A stretch of DNA of 64,000 nucleotides, taken from the NCBI GenBank assembly GCA_017562135.1, contig QEYB01001430.1:186001-250000 (forward strand), given 5' to 3'. This DNA is from Dipylidium caninum. Its lineage: Eukaryota; Platyhelminthes; Cestoda; Cyclophyllidea; Dipylidiidae. Below are positions 57,101-64,000 of this stretch, one piece after another. A program made the translations under genes and the position numbers. The notes beneath the pieces were generated by a model. The model made no database searches, had not been told where the DNA came from, and was given only the letters and a program-made list of their open reading frames with translations. Each line of letters begins with the position of its first letter. The stretch's first letter is position 1.

Positions 57101-58569
57101 CTGTGGCATAGATTAGGCGCTTATCACTTTTCCAGAAAAACTCACCAATGAACCATCGTACTCGAAGCCTGTTCATAGAATAGAGGCGCAGGAAACAAAG
57201 ACTGACAGCCCACTCGGTTTTTCAAACTCAGGATTAGAAGAAAGAAAAAACACAACGCAGGAGTGCTCTGAGAGGGAACGCAGCAACCGGAGTGGGGGAC
57301 GACGATCAAGCACCAAATCGGGCGTACTCACGACTAATGAACGACGCACCTTCCTAACTAACCGAGTAATTTTATATTTGCATTTGACTTTAGCTCTATT
57401 AAATATCGCAAAGACAAAAGGCGGACCTCCAAACCACTTAACAAGGAGAACAGTCCTAAAAACCTAATATTGAGCTTTAATTTACCACAAAAGCGGCTCT
57501 CTTCTACCCATTCTGTGTAGATTTCGAAAGTTAACGTTTCGACATCACATGTTCACATTGTAACGACAATGTTAACTAACGCCAACCTGGAACCAACATT
57601 TTTATCGCATTCACTAAAGAAAATAATTTTTTTATCACCGGAGAGAGGACACACACTACTCGCCAATTTACAATCATCTAATCAGCTTGCAATTTCATCT
57701 GGGACTCTAAGAGTCGGTTCATAGCATCAGCATATTCTAACGGGAGAAATATGGCATTCACTTAGCTCCTCCTAAATCCCGGAAAGTGTTCCACCTCACT
57801 TAAGTACAAACAGAGAAGGAGTAAAAAGGAAAACTATTGTCAAACAATTACTAGAATGTCAACAATGGTCAGCAAGCTCAGTGGTAAGTGTTCAGTTAAG
57901 AAGCAAGCTAAATTTTAAGTACTCGTCATTGTTAATAAAGTAGTCTACCCCCAAAAAAGAGAGGAAATTATAAAGAATCTCTGCAAAACCATACAGGTCA
58001 CACTAATGCACTACCCAACTGGCAAGAAAGGTACATATGTTGAGCAGACAAGGAGAATCACTACGGCCTACGCAAATAAAAGGATTCCAAACACAAGTCC
58101 GGGCCATAAAGCTGTAGGAAAAGAAAGACATGGCAAAATCAAAACAAACGACTCCAAAATAGACGAGGTAAAACACCAACTAACCGTGTAGATATCTAAT
58201 CTCCATAGGTGAAGCACGTGGCAGGATTCCCGGGTCAGAAAAACTTGTACGAAGAAGAACAAAAAAAACGAAGAGGAAGAGTAAACATCCAACAACTGGA
58301 ACTGTTGCACTCAGACTCGCAGTAAGGTAGCGCGCGTCAAAGGCCAAGAAGAGACCAGTCAAACCGACGAGAAGAAAGAGAGAAATATAAAAGAGACTCA
58401 GCTGTCTACCCATTACACAGTGGCCCCCGCAGGCAAAACGGTTGCGACCCGGATGCAGCCGGTAGTAGGGAAACAGGGTTTTAGTGTTAGAGGATGAGTG
58501 AAGCTGCGAAAATTCAGAAGGATTAGCATTATCGCTTGAGCCAGAGAAATAGTAGTCAGTTTTATACAT
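49219..58569 (-). CDS. ZDHHC9/14/18: DHHC palmitoyltransferase, ZDHHC9/14/18 group
   Basis: Membrane S-acyltransferase that transfers palmitate to protein cysteines, usually at the Golgi or plasma membrane. Exons in transcript order are 58569-58185, 56288-56115, 50286-50149, 49848-49797, 49662-49560 and 49410-49219; they join in phase to 347 codons plus stop. Four membrane segments are at about residues 58-77, 90-106, 209-232 and 251-274. DPG is at 112-114, and the zinc-binding cysteine-rich domain at about 165-204 with the catalytic DHHC at 190-193. The usual TTxE motif reads [23 protein letters not shown] near the end matches NPYSxGNxxxNCCxxLCGP of ZDHHC9/14/18. The intron 56114-50287 has a GC donor, and the intron 49796-49663 is AT-AC (U12 type). 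The C terminus may differ if further exons exist in the GC-rich block. Confidence 0.95.
49560..49662 (-). CDS. ZDHHC9/14/18: ZDHHC exon 5 (TM4)
   Basis: It encodes [20 protein letters not shown] and [14 protein letters not shown], the counterpart of human CFFSVWSIVGLSGFHTYL...TTNED. The donor is GAC|GTAAGT, phase 0. Confidence 0.93.
49663..49796 (-). other. ZDHHC9/14/18: U12-type AT-AC intron (134 nt)
   Basis: In transcript sense the intron starts ATATCCTTTC (from 49796) and ends AC (49664-49663). A TCCTTAAC branch motif lies at 49692-49685, with the presumed branch A at 49686, about 23 nt before the end. This fits the minor-spliceosome consensus (ATATCCTT donor, TTCCTTAAC branch). There is no AG in the frame-compatible window before TM4. 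This junction gives TC+G = Ser and an ungapped match to human ...SPASVLEAVV. Splicing here is inferred from sequence. Confidence 0.85.
49797..49848 (-). CDS. ZDHHC9/14/18: ZDHHC exon 4 (short)
   Basis: 52 nt after a TTTTCAG acceptor encode [17 protein letters not shown] plus TC. It aligns without gaps to RSQQTGFLNALKDSPA in human ZDHHC14. The next intron base run is ATATCCTTTC. Confidence 0.85.
50149..50286 (-). CDS. ZDHHC9/14/18: ZDHHC exon 3 (DHHC motif, TM3)
   Basis: It encodes [20 protein letters not shown] and [20 protein letters not shown], ending VNVIM plus one base. The acceptor is TTGTAG and the donor GTGAGT. Confidence 0.98.
54099..54140 (+). repeat. (CT)13(GT)8 compound microsatellite
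   Basis: Thirteen CT units run directly into eight GT units inside ZDHHC intron 2. It is a pure tract and so likely length-polymorphic. Confidence 0.95.
55268..55286 (+). repeat. (CA)n microsatellite
   Basis: About nine CA units inside ZDHHC intron 2. Confidence 0.9.
56036..56073 (+). repeat. (GAGGA)n pentanucleotide repeat
   Basis: About seven to eight GAGGA/GGAGA units just upstream (in + sense) of ZDHHC exon 2. On the transcript strand it is a pyrimidine tract close to the GC donor. Confidence 0.9.
56115..56288 (-). CDS. ZDHHC9/14/18: ZDHHC exon 2 (cysteine-rich domain, first half)
   Basis: It encodes [20 protein letters not shown] and DNCI. The acceptor is TTTTCAG. The donor reads ATAG|GCAAGT, a classic GC-AG donor, and its single leftover G plus AA of the next exon gives Glu of ERFDHHC. 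Confidence 0.96.
56289..58184 (-). other. ZDHHC9/14/18: ZDHHC intron 1, 1.9 kb
   Basis: GTTAGT donor and TTTTCAG acceptor. It is AT-rich from about 57,000 onward. Nothing else is supported in it. Confidence 0.75.
58185..58569 (-). CDS. ZDHHC9/14/18: ZDHHC exon 1 (TM1, TM2, DPG)
   Basis: It starts at ATG 58567-58569 ([12 protein letters not shown]), encodes [20 protein letters not shown], two hydrophobic segments and [15 protein letters not shown], and ends ...RYLH plus one base at a GTTAGT donor. Human ZDHHC14 has PGRNKFFCNGRIMMARQTG and [15 protein letters not shown]. The frame stays open upstream, so the start is a choice of the nearest sensible ATG. Confidence 0.9.
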
Positions 58570-61116
58570 TTCAATTAAAACAGCAAGCTGGATGGAGTAA
58601 GAAGTTAGTGTCCAACACTGTTCAAAATGCCCGTAAAAAAATTGTCTCAGTGAGGGGCATTTGGTATAGTGTTTAGGCAACGTGAATGGAGGACAAGTAG
58701 TGAAAGACGGGAAGGATATACTGGGCGTCACCAGACGCGACAAGCAATGCACAACCGGGTTATGCGGAACTGGCTGAAGGGGGACGCGGCCTTGAAAGCC
58801 GAACCGAAAAATTCGTAAGATTCCCCTTCTTGGCATACGCTCAACCGAACAAAGTAATGCAGTGGCACATTCACGCTCCAAGGCCCCGTGGTACGCTGAC
58901 ATTTGCCACTTTACAAATGTGTAACTTATGATATCGTCGGCGTTCAAGATGTCACTAACGTAAGAACAAAGAATTCATACAAAATGTAGTTGACTGACTG
59001 CACTACATTCCAGCCAAACGGGGATTATATTGCATTCAACGTGCATTTAGACAATACGTTGCTCATTTCGTGTCTACTGAGGTCTGTCAATTGTCCGCCC
59101 TCAAAGAGATGCCGCTACGCCAAGGCATTTTAGGCTACATGAAGAGAGGAGAATGCACAACTTCCGTGGTGAAATTCGTTGTAGGAGTTGCTGTTGTGAA
59201 AGAATGTAATTTACTGAGGCGGTGGAGAACCGTCGGATGAGCACACGCACTGGGTAATATCGTCCATTCCGCCTCGATCTATCACTATTAACAATAGCGT
59301 AGACTCGGGAAGTTAGTGTTGTGCGGCGCGCAGGGCACATTAGATCTACAGCGAAAGACAGGTGAGGTGGACTTCTTTGCCATCATTAATTTACTGCTGA
59401 TAATTATCAACCTCCAGTATCACAAAACGTCCGTTCACGAACATTGCATGCATTGTCACGAAGTTTGTTTAACCTGACAATGCCACATAGTGAACGCTTG
59501 ATCTCATGACCCAGATTTCCATCGACTTACACAGATATCCGAAGTTGACACGAGTTACGCTTGAGGTTGCGTAAGGACACCACGATCGTCCATGTAAGGA
59601 TTTAGCACTTGATTTAAACCAAGCATAGGCAGATATCGATACATGATATGGACAGAATGCACTTACTCAGCCTGCACTCCCACCCGATTCTTATACCTCT
59701 CTTCCCATTCCCTAGTATTTCATGTTAAAGGCGTTAACGTCACAATTAGTTCGAGGTTCCGTCAAAAAAGGCGTCTTAGTGTTTGGAAGCCCTTTACTCG
59801 GGTACTTGCCAACAGCGTAATTTCCTTCCTCTTATGACAAGGGAAGAAGCATCTCGCAGTTCTCCTCCTCTCCTCCCTTCGCACAAACAGTCCTTTGCAC
59901 CACGTATAGTAGGAAGGCGACAGTTAGGAGACTGAGCAGAAGAAGCACCATACTTAGAATAGTCGTTTACTTATTTCCCCCACATATGCCTGGTCAGGAT
60001 GGAAGTTTCGAGGGCGAGTCGGGTGCGAATAACAAAAACTTTTGGGGCAACTGCACCTACAGGGCAGAACTTGTCAATCGTCAGATCAACAGAGAAGAAC
60101 GGGGAGTCCGAAGCTCCAATTAGTGTGGTGGCTCATCCCCTGTAGTGGTAACGAAGTTCCCTTTAAAGCATTGAAGATTTCTTCACAGGGTGACTCTGCC
60201 AACGGGAATGGAGAACAGAGCAAAACACTGACCTCACCCGTTCGAGATGATTTGGAAGGGAAAGGGCATGTGGCGCGATGCCGTCAAGGGAGTGCAAAAT
60301 TGGTGGATAATTTAGTCTAATGCGACCTTCCTACCATGCATACTCTTCTTTTCACTAATCGAAAATAAGACAAAGCACAAGTGCAGCTCATCAAAAAGCC
60401 AGCTTGCATATATGTCAGAATAAGGCCAATACTGAAGGTGTTCTACATACGCGGAGGCCAGTATGTCATCGCCGGGTAAATTAATATCAGATTCAAATAA
60501 TTCATGTTACGCCAATTACCTGTCACAATGCAAATTATTCCGGATTAAACCCTCAAGATATCCATCGTAAAAGCACACAAAATTTATCCAAAAAATGCGA
60601 TCTGTTGACTGTTATGACTTTCAGCAAGGCAGGAAGTTATACTGCTCTCAGCGGTCAGTTTGACCAGACGCCGCTCATTTAGTCTCCACCAAGGCCTGTC
60701 AACCATAAGCCCTCGTAGTGATGTCATTGGTCGAAGGCACTTCCCGCAGTGCCCAGCCACCAGAATCATCACTTCCTATGGCAAGTTCGGCGAAGGTGGA
60801 CAATTTGGAGTTACGGTCATATGTTGGGAGAAAATCACGAGGCAAGTCATTTGGCGATGTGCAACCGATGCACAATAATTTATCCCGTTCTCACAACAGT
60901 CAGTTTACCTAAATATTTCAAATTAACTTTTAACTAAAATTACAAGTAATAAATTTGGCATCAAATATACTAGAATTTTTAACCCTTCGTGAAAATCTAT
61001 ATATACATAATGCTTGTTTGAACAATCCAGTCTGGTTAATCGGTGCGACCTATCTGAGAAGTTCGTTTCCGAGGCCTGGGTTCGGATGGGCGAGTCTGAG
61101 TTTTCCCGCGACGCGG
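58570..61116. other. AT-rich divergent intergenic region between ZDHHC and ABCB
   Basis: About 2.5 kb separate the start codons of the two divergent genes. It must contain at least parts of both promoters. No RNA gene, mobile element or conserved open frame was recognised; a 79-codon minus-strand frame at 59101-59340 shows no similarity I know. Confidence 0.55.
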
Positions 61117-61305
61117 ATGGAGATTTTCAAACGTGCGTCAAATTCCACCTTTTATCGAATCTTTAGTGACACAGTCCGAGTTCGGTATCACAAATTACTC
61201 AAATATGCATCGCGACTAGAAATGGCGGCGTTCATCATCGGCGTAATCGCAAGCATCACAGTCGCCATTTCGTATCCTGTCTCATTCATTATATTTTCTG
61301 ATTTG
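61117..61305 (+). CDS. ABCB1: ABCB exon 1
   Basis: ATG 61117 begins MEIFKRASNSTF, then YHKLLKYASRLEMAAFIIGV and TM1. The frame is open further upstream, but the start gives a normal short cytosolic N terminus. The end is set at FSDL|GTTAAC, before a proposed 50-nt intron; an alternative is that LVNAF is coding and the shift before exon 2 is an error. Confidence 0.7.
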
Positions 61306-64000
61306 GTTAACGCTTTCACTTCTCCACTGTGGGCAATTTTGTGGTTGGCGTTCAGAGGATGGCCATACTGGGTGTCGTCACTTTTGTTGTCGCCTATATC
61401 CAAATGTTTTGCCTGCAATTTTGTGCCCGAAGGCAAACCAGACGGATACGACATTTGCTCTTCTCGGTGAGTACGATTTAAGCGTCTGATTGAGTCGTGA
61501 TAGAGCATTTTGCGGCAGGACGCAGCATGGTTCGACTCGGCCAACGTCGGCGCGCTCATCACTCGTCTCACGGAGGGCGTGGACAAAATCGAGGCAGGTT
61601 TGGGTGAAAAGGCTGGCCTCTTTGCTCAGAATGTCTCCATCTTTATCGGCGGTGCAGTAGTCAGCCTCATTCGCAACTGGGAACTGACACTTGTTTCGGC
61701 AGCCATCTTCCCGCTGGTCGGTGTGGCCTTTGCTGCCGTGGGTTACGTCGTGAGGAAGCTGAGTGCGAAGGAGCGCGCGGCCTACTCGAGGGCCAACGGG
61801 ATCGCGGGCGAGGTGGTTGGCGGCCATTAAGACGGTGTTCGCGTTCGAGGGACAGTCGCGGGAGGCCAAGCGCTACTCGGCGGAGTTGCTGGAAGCAGAA
61901 AGAGTCGGCTTGAAGCGCTCCACGATATTCGGATTTGGTAAGAGACGCGAGAGGCAATTTGAGTCCGATTTATGTGCTAATTCAGGTGTTGTAGGGGAAA
62001 GGAGAGGTTAGGAATGCTAGAATTTATCGAACCGCCTCCCCCCCCACAGTCCTCCTTCCATTCCCAAATACTATCATGGCTAATCCAGTGTCTGACTACT
62101 ATTAGTTAATGGTGGAAATCTCGACCTTCTGTCGGATCGTTGGTGGGTCTTTATTTGCCATTGTCACACTTTTCACTGGGTGTCATCGTTCGACTCGCCA
62201 CCACTCGAACCCTTGGCGTCGCATGTAGTTTTTGCCTTCGCCTTTTCGTTCGTGAATTGGGCGATTTTGAAAAATACCTGTAACGCCGCTTAACCCCCCC
62301 CCCCCCTCCTATTCTCCATTCTATCCTTCGCGCGACCAGTAAACGTTCACGCACCTGCGAGGCAGTTCAGCTCACAATCGAAGTGATTGTATGGGGGAGG
62401 CAGATGCATTGGGGGTCTAACAGCATGTGGACGTGCTGATTCCCTTGATTTGATGCGAATGCGGAAAATAGCGTCTTCTTTCCCTTTCGAAGTAATGGCC
62501 ACTAAAGGCAGCGTGTCATTTTTCACAGTGCTGGGGTCGACAGACGCGTCCATTTATGTGCTCATGGCCGTGACCTTCTACTACGGCATCATCATGCTTG
62601 GTCGTGGCGTCTCCAACGCAGGTGATATCATTCTGGTGGTGCTGGCGATGATCTTCGGTGGAGCCTCGGTGGGCCAGGCTTTCCAACAGTTTGATTACTT
62701 CAACTTTGCTGTCAGTGCTGCTGGCGAGATCTTTCCCACCATTGATAGGGTGAGTGCGTTGCTCGTCAAGCCTTTCCCTTATTCCACCAACGTCCTCCCG
62801 CAGTGGGAGACAATTGCTTTGCCATTCTGTAAGTGACTTCCTCCCCCTCTACTCTCCATCTGGCCACCAGCCCCTCGAGTGGCCATTAGGAGGACGCAGC
62901 TCACCACCGACTGCACTGCTGCGTCCCTCTGTGGGCGGCTGATCGCCTGAGCTACAATGTTGAATGCCTAGTTGTGAAGTAGAGGAGCGTCCAATGTCAC
63001 AGTCGACGGAGGAATTAGTGGTGTAGGCGAGGCAACACGCTAGTCGAGACTGACTTTTCGCCCTTAAGATACCGCCAATCGACAAAGTGGCGAACGAGGA
63101 GAAGGTTCGTCTCTCGCCCCTCAATCTCAACATCGTGTTCGAGGACGTGACCTTCTCCTACCCTACTCGACGCGACGTGGTGGTGCTGGACCACTTCTCG
63201 TGGAGCATGGCACCCGGACAAAACGTCGCCATCGTGGGTCCTAGCGGCTCGGGAAAGAGCACCATCATTCAACTGCTGCAACGCCTCTACGACCCGGACT
63301 CCGGTCGCATCACCGTTGACGGAGTGGATTTGCGCGATCTGGACCTTGCGTGGTGGCGCTCGTGCATTGGTGTGGTCTCGCAGGAGCCCACTCTCTTCTC
63401 GGGCTCGTTGAAAGAGAATATCCAAATGGGGAAATTAGAGGCGACTTTCGAGGAGGTGGAGGAGGCCGCCAAACGAGCCCACGCTCACGAATTCATCTCC
63501 CGGCTGCCCGAGGCCTATGACACCGCCTTCGTGACACAGGACGGTGGAGGCGGCATGTCGGGAGGCCAGAAACAGCGAGTGGCGATAGCCAGGGCCCTGG
63601 TCCGAGATCCCAGACTGCTTCTGTTGGACGAGGCGACGTCGGCGTTGGACACGAGGTCGGAGAGGGCGGTGCAAGCCGCGTTGGATGAGGTGACGAAGGG
63701 GAGGACGACTGTGACTGTGGCGCACAGACTGTCGACGGTGCGGGAGGCGGACGTGATCGTGGTGATGGAGAGGGGTCGCATAGTAGAAGCGGGCAGTCAT
63801 GAGGAGCTGATGGCGCGCGGTGGAGTCTACGCCAAAATGGTTACGCGTGGAGTAGGTTTTACCCCCATGTTTGCCAGTAGCGCTTTGTGGTGTGAGAAGT
63901 ACGCCGTCTTGGGTCGCTTGAGACGGTGCATTTCTCCTAAGCGGTGACGCCTCACCCACGTTTGTGCTTGTACTTCTGTGATTGCAGTCTCCAGCGAAGG
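61117..64000 (+). CDS. ABCB1: ABCB-type multidrug transporter (P-glycoprotein), N-terminal half, runs off window
   Basis: ATP-driven exporter of lipophilic compounds. Exons are 61117-61305, 61356-61466, 61504-61937, 62529-62749, 63069-63851 and 63988 onward. TMD1: FIIGVIASITVAISYPVSFI (TM1), GVVTFVVAYIQMFCLQF (TM2), AWFDSANVGALITRLTEGVD and GEKAGLFAQNVSIFIGG (TM3), NWELTLVSAAIFPLVGVAF (TM4), TFYYGIIMLGRG (TM5) and GGASVGQAFQQFDYFNFAVS. NBD1: A-loop TFSYPTRRD, Walker A GPSGSGKST (about residues 375-383), Q-loop VSQEP, signature MSGGQKQR, Walker B LLLLDEATSALD, H-loop AHRLSTV. The first extracellular loop is nearly absent. One extra base near 61815 breaks the frame between GEV and AAIKTVFAF. 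The transmembrane sequence resembles full-length MDR proteins, so a second half should follow beyond 64,000. Confidence 0.94.
61356..61466 (+). CDS. ABCB1: ABCB exon 2 (TM2)
   Basis: It encodes RMAILGVVTFVVAYIQMFCL and QFCARRQTRRIRHLLFS; human P-gp has GVLVAAYIQVSFWCLAAGRQ and IHKIRKQFFHA. Acceptor GTTCAG, donor TCG|GTGAGT; the next intron is 37 nt. Confidence 0.85.
61504..61937 (+). CDS. ABCB1: ABCB exon 3 (TM3, TM4) with one-base frameshift
   Basis: SILRQDAAWFDSANVGALIT to RANGIAGEV is in one frame, and AAIKTVFAFEGQSREAKRYS onward is in another. One G too many lies in the run at 61812-61820; removing one gives EVLAAIKTV, as in mammalian EVLAAIRTV. The acceptor is GATAG and the donor GTAAGA, leaving one base. 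Confidence 0.9.
62529..62749 (+). CDS. ABCB1: ABCB exon 4 (TM5, TM6)
   Basis: It encodes LGSTDASIYVLMAVTFYYGI, DIILVVLAMIFGGASVGQAF and AVSAAGEIFPTIDR. Acceptor TTCACAG, donor GTGAGT. It enters with two bases that complete Val. Confidence 0.94.
63069..63851 (+). CDS. ABCB1: ABCB exon 5 (nucleotide-binding domain 1)
   Basis: A single 261-codon exon carries the whole NBD1, from VFEDVTFSYPTRRDVVVL to EELMARGGVYAKMVTRG. All catalytic motifs are present. The segment before the signature reads TQDGGGGMSGGQKQR instead of the usual GERGAQLSGGQKQR. Acceptor CTTAAG, donor GTAGGT. Confidence 0.96.
63988..64000 (+). CDS. ABCB1: ABCB exon 6, partial
   Basis: TTGCAG acceptor at 63982-63987, then TCT CCA GCG AAG G in phase 0. 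This is presumably the linker after NBD1. It is cut by the window end. Confidence 0.5.

Noticed and set aside
59101..59340. 79-codon minus-strand frame in the ZDHHC/ABCB gap as an rRNA or gene fragment
   Set aside because: No match to conserved rRNA blocks that I can recognise, and no splice or promoter context.
1..64000. tRNA, rRNA, CRISPR array or prokaryotic operon
   Set aside because: No cloverleaf with a GGTTCGAATCC-like T-arm, no conserved rRNA block and no regularly spaced repeats were found; all supported genes are spliced metazoan genes.

Overview
This is a eukaryotic nuclear window, almost certainly from an invertebrate animal and most probably a flatworm (Platyhelminthes; a parasitic group such as cestodes is my best guess). 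The evidence is five intron-containing metazoan genes on alternating strands. Many of their introns are only about 35-41 bp, a size class known from schistosomes and tapeworms, and are mixed with introns of 1-6 kb. The species cannot be read from the sequence. There are no bacterial operons, CRISPR arrays, rRNA or recognisable tRNA genes.

Layout. 1-11,070: very GC-rich DNA with no gene I can support, probably the 5' regulatory region or an upstream intron of the next gene. 11,126-35,118 (+): a cAMP-specific phosphodiesterase 4 gene with UCR1, UCR2 and a complete catalytic domain, rebuilt here as 12 coding exons in consistent phase (875 codons from the first in-frame ATG). Two introns of this gene carry two direct copies of a 0.85-0.89 kb repeat. 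37,439-39,793 (-): a complete deoxyribose-phosphate aldolase (DERA) in six exons (323 aa). 41,466-44,367 (+): CNOT2, the NOT2 subunit of the CCR4-NOT deadenylase. 44,368-49,218: a convergent intergenic block with a GC-rich island. 49,219-58,569 (-): a DHHC palmitoyltransferase of the ZDHHC9/14/18 group (347 aa). 61,117-64,000 (+): the first half (TMD1 and NBD1) of a P-glycoprotein-type ABCB transporter that runs off the window.

The genes are not a functional cluster; each is an ordinary metazoan gene. PDE4 ends cAMP signals, DERA catabolises deoxyribose-5-phosphate, CNOT2 supports mRNA deadenylation, the DHHC enzyme S-palmitoylates membrane proteins, and ABCB exports lipophilic compounds. DERA/CNOT2 and ZDHHC/ABCB are divergent pairs; PDE4/DERA and CNOT2/ZDHHC are convergent pairs.

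The most unusual structure is in the DHHC gene. One intron has the marks of a minor-spliceosome (U12) AT-AC intron: a donor starting ATATCCTTTC, a TCCTTAAC branch motif and an AC acceptor. It is the only reading that restores frame and an ungapped alignment with the human family. The preceding long intron of the same gene is GC-AG. Other points are a 32-nt microexon in PDE4, a CNOT2 intron with no visible AG acceptor, and a one-base frameshift in the ABC transporter.
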